Below, piece by piece: positions 26,251 through 36,238 of a stretch of DNA of 64,000 bases. Below the pieces are notes generated by a model, which was given only the letters and a program-made list of their open reading frames with translations, was not told where the DNA came from and did no database searches. The stretch is taken from positions 15,673,531 through 15,737,530 of the forward strand of contig CM042157.1 of assembly GCA_023376005.1 (NCBI GenBank), read 5' to 3'. The stretch comes from Doryteuthis pealeii (lineage: Eukaryota > Mollusca > Cephalopoda > Myopsida > Loliginidae). Each line of letters starts with the position of its first letter. Within the stretch, counting starts at the first letter, position 1. A program made the translations under genes and the position numbers.

Positions 26251-27950
26251 ATGTATCATCATTTGATATACTAAATACACTGATAACTTCACTTATTATC
26301 AGTAATTTACTTGTTTCTCTCTTCTGAGGTGTCTGCCGACATAGAGAAAATAGATGATTCCATTCTCATTATTCAGGTACTATATATCACTAACCAAGGT
26401 TAAAGAGTCTAATCAGGAACGAAAGTAATCTCTGGGGTCACAGTCAAGTCCGATGCAATGTTCTTCTAACGGACAATATTCAGTCTAAACACTCTCCCAA
26501 CTGTATCACGCTCGTCGCTACAATATCCAAATGTATTTCTTTTCCCGCTCCTCTCGACAACAAAATGCTACTGCAGTTGTTTCCCTCGACTGGTCTGGGA
26601 GGGCAGGTCATTAAATACACATCAATCCTCACCACATCACTCAGAATTGTCCGTGCAGCACGTGCAACACTGGTCAGCACTGCAAGTACGCGTCAATCCT
26701 CACAACGCGACTGCTTATATCCGGGTTACTCTGCACTGCTCGTCCACAACACCTTCGCATAAAAAGGTATTGCAATGGTTATCGTTATGAGAAAATGGAT
26801 TTTATAAGTTTAAATCCTGGACTAATTTGAGAGGCATACCATCTCGTGTAGAGATGTCTCCATCTTGTTTAAGCAGCAGTAACATGATAAACGATAAAGT
26901 AGTCACAAATTAATAATGACTATGCTTTCTCTAAGAAATTAAGACGAATTATTTCTGTTATAAAATGCCTTTTCTTTCATTCTTAAAGAATATTGGGTAA
27001 ATTATATATTCACACTTGAATGAAAGATCGACTCGTGTTTAAAAGCTAACATATTCTTCTAGATGATTATTATCTCAACTATCAAAACATTTTGTACATG
27101 TAATTATCTCTAGATTTTTCACTTCTCATTATTATAATTACTGCTGAAAATATTCAACGATTTTATGTTGAATTAAAAAATGCACTGAATTCCCTTTCAT
27201 TAAACCAGCTGCAGAATTTTGCTGACTTGCTTTGATCAAAAATTTTAAAATAGTGAAAGTATTAACATTTTATTAGAAAAAAGTATTTGAGTATTAAAGA
27301 AGATTAAATTACTAGAATCGTACCCATTATAAGAGGTAAAGTTCTTATAATAAGTTGGTTGGCTCAGAGTAACCTCCCAACGTGGGTACATATGTGTACA
27401 TAAATTAATTAGACAAAGAAGTTATAAGATAATAACAAACATACTTTAATTCGTGAGCACGCGGGAAATACATACATTTCAGGTATACATATACTCATTA
27501 CAAGGTACAAGATAGATGTACAAAACAGATGCATAAACACATTATAAGAATGTAGGACTGTGTCCTAGAGAAATGATACATGATTTTTCAAGGAATGTCA
27601 CTTACTTAGAGTTTGTTGGGGGCAAACCCCCCACTTAAGTGTAAGAGGCACAAAGCGCCTAAACCATTGAAGTGGTTGCCGGTCTCTGAGGAAGAGAGAG
27701 TTAGAATTTTCCGGGTTACTACTTAAATACTCTAGCCCTCTACTAGCGATAACCTGGCAGCAAGGGAAGATAATCCTTCTGCACCGCACATCGATCCAAA
27801 CAGGGGCAGACAATCGTTACACCATCATGAATGGCAGGATTATCTTTCTATAAAAGGGGAGAAATGAAGAAAAGAAATGAAAATGATGGCTCCCGATTAC
27901 GACAAGAAGGTTCCCGAGTTTGAAAAGAAGGTTCCCAAGTCCGACAAGAA

Positions 27951-28000
27951 GCACCTAAAGAAGGCTGGAGGGCACATTGGCCGAAACATTGTACAGATAA
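27951..28000 (+). ncRNA. Hammerhead motif with damaged core (right arm)
   Basis: CUAAAGA (27,955-27,961) replaces the CUGANGA box. It is followed by an extra A, the GGCU...GGCC helix II, GAAA (27,983-27,986), a short helix III and GUA. The left-arm partner retains the G. Either one arm is miscalled or the two copies really differ. Confidence 0.5.
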
Positions 28001-28365
28001 CAATAAAGATGAGGACAATAGTCCGAATAATCCAAATAATACTAAGAAATGAAAAGCATGAATGAGAAGTTTGAAAGAAAGAAAGCCTCAAAGGTATGCC
28101 ACTCTTGTCTCGTCTATGCAATCAAGATGGCGGTATCAGCTACGTTGAATAATTGAAGATGCAGAAGCATTGGTCGATTGAAAGTAGGGAGACAATGAAT
28201 AATTGTCTTCCCTTTGATTTAGTGGGCGGTCTTTGGGCATCACGTATCCATTGGTTACATGAGAATTCGGAATCCTTTTTTGCTTTCTTTTCGTCTCGCT
28301 CTTCAAGCAAGAAATTCAAGAATAAAGAAAATATTGACAAACAAACAACAACAAAAAAACAAAAA

Positions 28366-28398
<33 letters not shown>

Positions 28399-28447
28399 AC
28401 GACTCAGATTCTTGCCCTGTTGAGCTATACAAAAAAATCATGGGTAC

Positions 28448-28448
<1 letters not shown>

Positions 28449-28507
<59 letters not shown>
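28449..28507. repeat. (TA)n microsatellite
   Basis: Perfect TA run. The mirror copy in the left arm is at 21,785-21,830. Confidence 0.95.
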
Positions 28508-28509
<2 letters not shown>

Positions 28510-28672
28510 CCTTTCGGTAATGAATACACACACAAAATTATGCACAAAGATACACAAATGAATTCCCCTAATTCCACCACCTCTAATAAAACTTTTTAGC
28601 ATATTAATCAGATTTTATGTAGGATGAATACCGAAAGGTATGAAACCCAAGGTTTATAATTATAATAATTTT

Positions 28673-28676
<4 letters not shown>

Positions 28677-28720
<44 letters not shown>
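28677..28720. repeat. (TA)n microsatellite
   Basis: TA run directly abutting the fold-back MITE that begins at 28,721. Confidence 0.95.
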
Positions 28721-28724
<4 letters not shown>

Positions 28725-28980
28725 TTTGTTGGTTGGTTTGGAAGGCTGTCACAATGCGAGTGTAAAGAAAAAAGAAAGTAACTATGATGTTTTTTGTTAA
28801 ATTCAGAACGAATTTAGCAGCCGCTAAGACAACTTCAGTTCCAGTATTCTTCTGATGATGGGAATTTTCATATCGAAATATTAAGGAATAAAATGACAGG
28901 TTAACAAAAAACATCATAATTACCTTCTTCTTTCTTTACACCTGCATTGTGACAGCCTTCAAAACCAACCAACAAACCAA
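28721..28980. mobile_element. Fold-back MITE with 80-bp terminal inverted repeats
   Basis: The terminal inverted repeats are 28,721-28,800 and 28,901-28,980, beginning TTGGTTTGTTGGTTGG. The 100-bp middle contains CUGAUGA and CGAAA boxes but no convincing helix II closing pair. A smaller relative is at 34,833-34,952. Both carry a GAAGGC-RTCACAATGC motif inside the inverted repeat, and both are followed by CTTCAAGCAAATTAC and then (TA)n, so the full unit is longer than the fold-back itself. Confidence 0.7.
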
Positions 28981-29013
28981 TATATACACAATGCTTCAAG
29001 CAAATTACAAAAC

Positions 29014-29017
<4 letters not shown>

Positions 29018-29092
<75 letters not shown>

Positions 29093-29103
29093 AAGTGTGT
29101 GTC

Positions 29104-29139
<36 letters not shown>
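29018..29139. repeat. (TA)n-(TG)n-(TA)n compound microsatellite
   Basis: TA run about 29,018-29,065, TG run about 29,067-29,091, TA run about 29,106-29,139. Confidence 0.95.
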
Positions 29140-29141
<2 letters not shown>

Positions 29142-29247
29142 AAAGGGGAAAAGAAGAATTTAGCCGAATTTCCCAACATTTTGGCTAAAAAATTGTACTG
29201 CATCTTATACGTCGTAAAGTGAAGTTTGAGACCGCCCGTAGGAGGCT

Positions 29248-29284
29248 TTTATTATTATTATATTATTATTATTATTATTATTAT
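29248..29284 (+). repeat. (TTA)n microsatellite
   Basis: Interrupted TTA/ATT trinucleotide run. Confidence 0.9.
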
Positions 29285-29715
29285 TCCCTTCTATTGAGTA
29301 TTGTGTATGCCTATTGCTTGCCTGTACTGCCAAATTGCTTTTATACAGCTATGTTTCTGCTTGTGTAATGCACAGCTAAACTGTTTTCAACAATATATGT
29401 TTGAAAACACTAAAAGCTTTTTTCCAGAATCTGACCTACTGAAATGGGGGTGCGTCTTATATGCCCGTGCGTATTATATGTCGTCAAATACGATAGGTCA
29501 AATAATAACTCTTATAACAATATAAATGGCAGTTCTGTAAAAAATATATCTAAGGTAGGTGGGTTCTCTCCCTTGGTCTACGAGCCTCTCTTCAAATCAA
29601 CCAGTCACAGGCCCGCAAATTTTAGCGACAAAATTGAAGATAAGATTTTTTCCTCTTTAGCACCAGCATCTCCAGAAGTTGGACGAGAAAAAATGGCATT
29701 CCCTATATTCAGCAG

Positions 29716-29718
29716 AGA

Positions 29719-29775
<57 letters not shown>
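29716..29775 (+). repeat. (GA)n microsatellite
   Basis: Regular GA run; the left-arm counterpart (20,388-20,460) is irregular. Confidence 0.95.
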
Positions 29776-29778
<3 letters not shown>

Positions 29779-30434
29779 TGTTGCAAGTGCGACAACTTAC
29801 CAACCTTGACAGTTAAGTGGAATTGTATTGTTATATCTATTAATAATGGAGATTCGCTTCCGGTTTTTGTCTGTAACAAAAATTACGTCACTGCTCACGT
29901 CACATTACCCAAAATCGTCATAATTTGATCATGCAGCGTTAGACAGTCCTCATTGTTTTTTAAAACAAATTTTAATAAATATATGACTGGTATTATATAT
30001 CTATATATAGTTTGTTTTATTTTAATACATATTTAAAGTTTACATTTCAAATTGTTTTATTTTTTAATCCTTTAATGATGATTTGATGATTTTACTTACT
30101 TAGGGTACAAACTCGCTGATATTGAATTTTTTACTCCCACCCCTCAGGCAATATGTTTCAAAAATCGCTCGGAGAGGGTTTTTTATTTTGTACTAGTTTA
30201 TATAATTATCATTCTCGCAGATAAAACCTTCGTTTGCAATTCACAAGTATTTCAAGCGTAATTTCTTGTTTGTGTATGTATTAATACAAGTTATTTGAAA
30301 TTCTATGTTTTCTGATTTTAACTCCTGTCTGTTCATTACTCGCGGCGTGAATCAACACTGTTTTCATATATATGGCAGCTCGCATTACTTTGTAATGCGA
30401 AACTGATAAATACTTACATATACAATTTGATTCA

Positions 30435-30850
30435 ATCATATTGCAGGGATTATATCCCTTACTTTCCCCTTATTTGGTGCTAGGGGACACGAACAGTAAT
30501 TACCTACATTGCCAGTCTCTAAATGGCGTAGTCAATGTGGTATAAGAAAAGACGCGCCAAAAGCTAAACCCTATCTTAGATCTTTTTCTTTTGTGCCACC
30601 TATTCGAATCGTGTGTCATGCGACACGCTGTTGTTCTGGGTTTGAATAACACAACTGACCGCTAACGCCATTGGTTTAGGATGAAACAAACCCGGATACT
30701 TCGTAGCATAAGACTGTGTATCATTTATAATATATCGTCGTGTGGATATTTCAAAGTTCACTATCTATTCACCTCAGAATTCATTCTATTCAAATAAAGT
30801 CTTATTATCATTGTAACCTGAGTCGTTCTGCTTAATTATAATGAACTAAG
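30435..30850 (+). repeat. Repeat family U, copy 1 (LTR-like)
   Basis: A GGTGCTAGGGGACACG stretch near 30,476, a GTGGTATAAGAAAAGACGCG stretch near 30,536 and an ending with AATAAA-like and ATAATGAACTAAGCATCG sequence. An inverted partner of the first half lies at about 32,320-32,470, and another copy of the ending lies at 31,978-32,075. The TATAA-like box and polyadenylation-like signal would fit an LTR, but I could not define both ends. Confidence 0.4.
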
Positions 30851-30888
30851 CATCGAAATCCGATTTCTGACAAGTTAAAGCGACAATT

Positions 30889-31292
30889 CTTCTAAGCTGT
30901 AGTTATATCAGTACTGTGGTATGGCTGCATCACTTGGACCCTATCCACGCGCCTTGAGAATAAGCTAGATGAGAGCTGCACAAGAATGCTGCGTGCGGTC
31001 TTAATCAAGTCGTGGAAATAGCACCCACAAAGAAGCAGCTGTATGGCCACCTGCCACCCATCTCACAAACCATTTGAGTGAGACGGACAAGGCATGCTGG
31101 ACACTGCTGGAGAAGCAAGGACGAGCTCATAAGCGATGTTCTCCTATGGAAGCCAACACATGGACATGCTAATGTGGGCCGCCCACCAAGGACCTACATT
31201 GACCGACTATGCGAGGATGCTGGTTGCTTTGCAAAAGACCTCCCTGGAACAATGAATGATAGGGAAGGATGGCGACATCATGATAATGATGA
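30889..31292 (+). pseudogene. Non-LTR reverse transcriptase fragment (RTE/CFDP2-like tail)
   Basis: The translation covers the region after the polymerase core of a widespread animal non-LTR retrotransposon: AVVISVLWYGC-TWTLSTRLE, then LDESCTRMLRAVL, then KQLYGHLPPIS, then RTRHAGHCWRSKDELISD and GRPPRTYIDRLCEDAGC. Reading it needs at least one frame change and passes stop codons, so it is a dead copy. The polymerase catalytic motif (YADD) lies upstream in intact elements and is absent. A second fragment of the same family, from just upstream in the protein, is at 61,425-61,735. Confidence 0.85.
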
Positions 31293-31579
31293 AACTTTGG
31301 GATTATATACTTTGCTTACGGTAGGATCGCAGTGGTCGGAGATCCGCTGTGAGTGATTTGCCTACCAAATTTCCCCTACGGCTGTACTAAAATCTCTTGA
31401 TGTTTTGTCACGTGTATTATGGAATATAGCAGCGTGATTATTAAAGTCTACCGGAGTTTGATAGTGGAAATAAAACTGTTAGCGGACTGCTATAGAAAGA
31501 GAGGAAGAAGAAATAAGAGAAAGTAAAGGTTAAAAAAAGGAGTAGTGAACACAACGGATTGCCGGTAATTTGACCGAGG

Positions 31580-31870
31580 TATGACCCCAGAAGAGGAATT
31601 GAAAGCCGACCGGAAGTTTCTGGTGTTGACCGGAACCGGAAGTCACGTAGTTGCGAGGAACGAGAAAGAAGAAAATCGCCCTCTTTTGCCTTTCGAGGGC
31701 GTAGTGTTCGGACGGGGGCTGCTGGTCCCTAGTTTGGGACAGCGAGATAGTTGGTACTATGTTAAAAGGTACAGTAATTTGACAGTGTCCTCTCTCTCTC
31801 TTTCTCTCGGTCTTTCATTCTCTCCGAAACAGAGCTCCCGATACGAGCCTAAAAATAAATACTAAGCCCT
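31580..31870 (+). promoter_or_regulatory. GC-richer promoter-like segment with CCGGAAG motifs
   Basis: GACCGGAAG occurs at 31,608 and CCGGAAGT again near 31,635, within a GC-richer island followed by a CT run and an AATAAA-containing end near 31,853. CCGGAAGT is the ETS-type site common in animal promoters and LTRs. A related GACCGGAAGT occurs at 60,341. The 94-codon frame here has no recognised domain. Confidence 0.3.
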
Positions 31871-31977
31871 TGTGACCATATATATGTACATATGTACCTT
31901 TTTTTTTATCGACAATGACGACCACCACGTAACAAATACCTTCTTGGTACCGTGACCATATTATTATACTACAATAT

Positions 31978-32470
31978 TTAAAAGTTCCTTATCTGCTTAC
32001 CTCAGAACTTATTCTATTGAAATAAAATTCTATTATTATTATATGAGTTCCTCTGTTCTATCATAATGAACTAAGCATACTCTTTTGTACTTTGCTTACG
32101 TGTGGTAATACGAAAAGATTATACAAAATTAAATGAAAGAAATGTCTTTGCATGTGGTCTTTCGTAGAGAAAGTGTAGAGTAAAAACTTACACATTAAGC
32201 ATATTACCCTGTGTTATGCGATGCGAATTTCTGTCCAAAGCCCCTGGCCAATGGCGGACATGGAACGCAGGGGTATCTGGCACTATTGTCGAAGCAGAAA
32301 GAAATCTAAGAGAGTTTGACTTTTGGCACGTCCTTTTTATACCACGTTGAACACACCACAAAGTGTCTATTGACATACAAAATAGGTAATTACCTTCCGT
32401 GTCCCCTAGCGCCAAATAGTAAAAACTGTGGCAGGTAAGGAATGTAATCCCTAAAGATTCAGTTATATTA
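31978..32470 (-). repeat. Repeat family U, rearranged copies
   Basis: 32,130-32,470 read on the minus strand matches the first half of 30,435-30,850, sharing GGCGCTAGGGGACACGG and CGTGGTATAAAAAGGACG. 31,978-32,075 matches its ending in plus orientation. This is a mosaic of two insertions or an inversion. Confidence 0.4.
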
Positions 32471-32479
32471 ACACAAAGT

Positions 32480-32691
32480 ATTATTCTAGGAAATAAATGA
32501 ATGAAAGATAAAAGAAGGCATGGTCAGCAAAGAAAGAGGAAATCGTATGGTGAGCAAAGAAAGAAAGAAAGAAGAAAGAAAGATTGAGAGATAGGAAAAG
32601 CATGGCGAGCAAAGAAAGAAAGAAAGAAAGAACGATAGATAGATAGATAGATTGAGAGATAGAACAAGGGTGGTGAGCAAAGAAAGAAATA

Positions 32692-32723
<32 letters not shown>

Positions 32724-32836
32724 AAAAAAATAAAGAAAGATTGATAGATAAAAAAAGCATGGTGAGCAAAGAAAGAAAGAAAAAAAGAAAGAAAGAAAGA
32801 TTGATAGATTGATGGATAGAAAAAGAATGGTGAGCA

Positions 32837-32876
<40 letters not shown>

Positions 32877-32921
32877 AAAAAGCATTGTCAGCGAGAAAGC
32901 AAGAAAAGAGTATCGCTAGCA

Positions 32922-32964
<43 letters not shown>

Positions 32965-33131
32965 TAATAAAAAAACATGGTAAGCCAAGATAATTCAATA
33001 AGATAGAAAAGGCACGTTAAAGAAAGAAAGATAGAAAAAAATTATGGTGAGCAAAGAAAGAAAGATAAAAGAAAGCATGAAAAAAAAGAAAGAAAGATAG
33101 ATTAGATAGATTGAAGAACGCATGATTAGCA

Positions 33132-33164
<33 letters not shown>

Positions 33165-33653
33165 TGATAGATAGAAAAATCATGGTGAGCAAAAAAAGAA
33201 AGAAAGAAAGAAAGAAAGATAGAAAAAAGCATTGTAAGCGAGAAAGCAAAAAAAGAGTATCGCAAGCAAAGAAAGAAAGAAAGAAAGAAAGAAAGACAGA
33301 CAGATAGTAAAAAAAAAAGCATGGTAAGCCAAGATAGATCAATAAGATAGAAAGAAAGATAGAAAAAAGTTATGTTGAGCAAAGAAAGAAAGATAGAAGA
33401 AAGCATGAAAAAGAAAGAAAGAAAGAAAGATAGATAGATTGAAGAACGCATAATTAGCAAAGAAAGAAAGAAAGAAAGAAAGAAAGGGAGATAGATTGAT
33501 TGAGAGATAGAACAAGGGTGGTGAGTAAAGAAAGAAAGAAAGATAAAAAAAGAAAGATTGATAGATAGAAAAAGCAAGGTGAGCAAAGAAAGAAAGAAAG
33601 AAAGAAAGAAAGAGAGATAGATTGATTGAGAGATAGAACAAGGGTGGTGAGTA

Positions 33654-33693
<40 letters not shown>

Positions 33694-33738
33694 AAAAAGC
33701 ATTGTAAGCGAGAAAGCAAAAAAAGATTATCGCAAGCA

Positions 33739-33770
<32 letters not shown>

Positions 33771-33957
33771 GAGAAAGAAAGAAAGATAGTAAAAAAAAAT
33801 GCATGGTAAGCCAAGATAGATCAATCAGATAGAAAAAGCACGGTAAGGAAAGAAAGATAGAAAAAAGTTATGGTGAGCAAAGAAAGAAAGATAGAAGAAA
33901 GCATGAAAAAGAAAGAAAGAAAGAAAGATAGATAGATTGAAGAACGCATGATTAGCA

Positions 33958-33993
<36 letters not shown>

Positions 33994-34070
33994 AGACTGT
34001 ATATTTAGCAAAGAAAGAAAGATAGAAGAACGAATGGTAAACAAAAAAAAAAAAAAAAAAAAAAAAAACA
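32480..34070 (+). repeat. (GAAA)n higher-order array
   Basis: Runs of GAAA are separated by recurrent spacers: ATGGTGAGCAAAG, GATTGATAGATAG, GCATGGTAAGCCAAGATAGA and GATTGAAGAACGCATGATTAGC. The last spacer recurs near 33,111, 33,437 and 33,937, and the AAGCCAAGATAG spacer near 32,980, 33,325 and 33,810, so there is a longer period of about 340-480 bases. A pure A run closes it (34,044-34,068). The phenylalanine/serine-rich minus-strand frames here are spurious. Confidence 0.9.
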
Positions 34071-34204
34071 GAGACTGATAGATAGAAGAAACCATTATAG
34101 TCTTTATTGCTGGGCAACATATATTTTCGCACATTAAATGGTAGGCATTTAAATTCGGCTGAAGAAAACTCAACAAACAAATGAAGATAAAAACATATAT
34201 TCAT

Positions 34205-34755
34205 AAAAAATAAAACTTGTAAACTTAATGGCGTTGCGGCCAGACTTATCTGCTGAGTTCCATCTTAGATCTAGCGAGATTGGATTAGACGTATTGCTTA
34301 CGTGATACTCAACACTACAAGTAAGGGAAGGGGTTCAATTTATGGCGCCAATCTACAGTATTAGTTGATTGGCCACCTGGTACCAAGGGTAGAAAATTAA
34401 TCCCTAATTTTTCTAATACCAAGGGAAGAAAGAAAAGTACATAGACGAACGCGTGGTAATTAAAGAAAGAATGATGGATAGACAGAAAAACATGGTAAGC
34501 AAAGAAAGAAAGAAAGAAAGAAAGAATGGAATAAAGAAAGAAAGAAAGAAAGAAAGAAGCAAGGTAAGTAAAGAAAGACTAAGTTGGAACTAAAGAGAAA
34601 TTGAAATGAAAGAACATGAAAAAGGAAAGAATGAAATTCTGTATATAAGTTTTAGTGAGAGAGGAAAGAGGAGAAGTGAAAGAAATAGCGAAAAAGTCCG
34701 TAAATAATTCAGTTATTTATGATGGGCACTATTCCTGTATATCTAACCCTCATTA
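34205..34755. other. Anonymous sequence with a short GAAA tract
   Basis: No gene seen. A second GAAA run is at about 34,500-34,560. Confidence 0.5.
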
Positions 34756-34756
34756 T

Positions 34757-34832
<76 letters not shown>
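34756..34832. repeat. (CA)n-(TA)n microsatellite
   Basis: CA run followed by a long TA run, directly abutting the small fold-back element at 34,833. Confidence 0.95.
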
Positions 34833-34836
<4 letters not shown>

Positions 34837-34952
34837 GATTTGAAGGCAATCACAATGCATATAAAAATAAAAACAAAAAGATGTTATTTTTGTCTAATAT
34901 CTTTTTGTTTTTCTTTTTATATGCATTGTAATTGCCTTCAAATCTTTAATAT
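34833..34952. mobile_element. Small fold-back MITE
   Basis: A near-perfect inverted repeat of about 120 bases. TTGAAGGCAATCACAATGCA near the start is mirrored by TGCATTGTAATTGCCTTCAA near the end. It is related to 28,721-28,980 and is likewise followed by CTTCAAGCAAATTAC and (TA)n. Confidence 0.75.
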
Positions 34953-34994
34953 ATTATAACATACTTAACAATTCTTCAAGCAAATTACCTATTA

Positions 34995-34999
<5 letters not shown>

Positions 35000-35040
<41 letters not shown>

Positions 35041-35080
35041 TGTGTGTGTGTGTGTGTGTGTCTGTTTATATATATAGAGA
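35000..35080. repeat. (TA)n-(TG)n microsatellite
   Basis: TA run 35,000-35,036, TG run about 35,040-35,062, then TA/GA up to the SINE end at 35,081. Confidence 0.95.
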
Positions 35081-35118
35081 GACATCGGGTTTCGACGTAT
35101 CACGTCTCTTCAGTGGGG
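35081..35118 (-). ncRNA. Hammerhead core, canonical boxes
   Basis: On the minus strand: CUGAAGA (35,107-35,113), helix II GACGU-GAU-ACGUC (35,094-35,106) with no extra core base, GAAA (35,090-35,093), a two-pair helix III and a GUC triplet (35,081-35,083). The partner strand for helix I is not found downstream; the sequence after GUC is microsatellite. That fits an element whose end is the cleavage site, with helix I completed only in a tandem or circular RNA. Confidence 0.7.
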
Positions 35119-35225
35119 CTAGACATTTGCAGACATTCTTGTGCCGGGATGGAAACGCAATCGATTCATCATCAGTCAGGCTCCTTAACCACTCGGCCAT
35201 CATCACCTACAAACTAGAAGGAGAG
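35081..35225 (-). mobile_element. tRNA-headed SINE ending in a hammerhead ribozyme
   Basis: Read on the minus strand, a tRNA-Ser/Leu-like head has a clean A box TGGCCGAGTGGTTA (35,186-35,199) and a weak B box GCGTTTCCATCCC (35,146-35,158). A short body follows, and then a hammerhead core ends the element. It is only about 145 bases long and sits between microsatellites. The head explains pol III transcription, and the ribozyme could define the 3' end of the RNA. Confidence 0.75.
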
Positions 35226-35256
35226 TTTTAACTGATAGATACACACATATATATAC

Positions 35257-35269
35257 ACACACACACACG

Positions 35270-35334
<65 letters not shown>
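35257..35334. repeat. (CA)n-(TA)n microsatellite
   Basis: CA run followed by a long TA run. Confidence 0.95.
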
Positions 35335-35337
<3 letters not shown>

Positions 35338-36238
35338 CCGCCAGTAGTGCTCCATCCGTTTTATAGGAGAGCGTTGCTATATATTCCTGCTATTATTGAT
35401 AGCGAAAATAAATCCAGTTTATTGCTGAGGAGGCAAATATTTGCCTGCTCAACTAAATGATACCGAAGCTCTATTAGATTTTTTTTCTTTTGCTGTTGTA
35501 AATGCTAATTAAAATGAGAATAGGAAAGAAAATGAAGTCTCTTTGATGTGCCCGGCACTTTGCTGCAGTTATTTGTCTTCTAAGCAAATAAGAAGATAAA
35601 TAAGAGATGGAATCGAAGAAAGAAAGATACGGAGCTGTTTTACTATTGATCCAACTGGTTTACAGAAAAAAGATATAGACACGTCAGGTCGGATGTTTTC
35701 TATCTCTGGTGAGGTTTTTTAACAATGGGAATGTCACATTTATATGTTCTGAATGGGAAACGAAGATACCGGAAGGTATTTCACTTGATAAAAAGGATTT
35801 TTTTGTCGACAATGGAAGTCTTTTATAAGTCAGGCTTGCTCAATAATTCTAAAGCATTTTTTTATCATTTCTTTTTTTTTTATTTTATTTTATTTTTTTT
35901 TACTTTCGTTTATTTCTTTCTTTCCTTCCTTCTTCTCTTTTCTTTCTATTTTTCTTTCTTCTTTCATTTTACCTCCTGATGTAATCTTTATTATTTCAAT
36001 TTCTTTCTTTTTCTTTTTTTTTTGTTATTTTCTATTATCTTGTGTAATCTTTTCAGGGTCCGTTTTTATTCTTATTTTTTTATTTTTTATTTTTTTCTTT
36101 CTCTTTCACATTTCTTAATCATACTTTTCGCTTTCTGAACTTTCTATCTATTAATTTCTTCGTTTATTTGTTTCCTTCTTATTCTTCGTCTTATTCATCT
36201 TCTTCTTTTCATTCTTATTCTTCATATTACTCTTTCTG
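35335..36238. other. Anonymous sequence grading into T-rich DNA
   Basis: No gene is supported. From about 35,860 the plus strand becomes T+C-rich. Confidence 0.5.

Larger units (their letters stand above)
25201..33131. repeat. Right arm of the giant inverted repeat
   Basis: Reverse complement of the left arm and the cleaner of the two. Microsatellites are regular and element ends are sharp. In order it carries an RT tail fragment (26,046-26,250), a hammerhead motif (27,951), a fold-back MITE (28,721-28,980), microsatellites, an RT fragment (30,889-31,292), LTR-like repeat segments (30,435-32,470) and the first part of the GAAA array. Beyond 33,131 the left partner would fall into the N gap. 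Confidence 0.95.

Noticed and set aside
27877..28065. 62-codon frame with repeated KKVPEFEKKVP-like residues
   Set aside because: It runs through the hammerhead motif, and the mirror copy frame differs; better explained as non-coding retroelement sequence.
28840..28890. Hammerhead call in the middle of the fold-back MITE
   Set aside because: CUGAUGA and CGAAA are present but the bases that should close helix II do not pair and no proper cleavage triplet is placed; kept only as a remark under the MITE.
16208..33131. Inverted repeat as a giant DNA transposon (Polinton/Maverick-type long terminal inverted repeats)
   Set aside because: The loop is only 112 bases and is part of a SINE; no transposon genes lie between the arms, and the quality gradient fits a fold-back artefact better.
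32481..34204. Long minus-strand frames (up to 265 codons) rich in phenylalanine, leucine and serine
   Set aside because: They are translations of the GAAA array; overlapping frames of the same composition occur in several phases.
35186..35199. Genuine tRNA genes at 35.1, 40.2, 42.5, 43.8, 44.2 and 59.0 kb
   Set aside because: Only A- and B-box regions are conserved. Acceptor stems do not pair and the sequence continues into shared SINE bodies.
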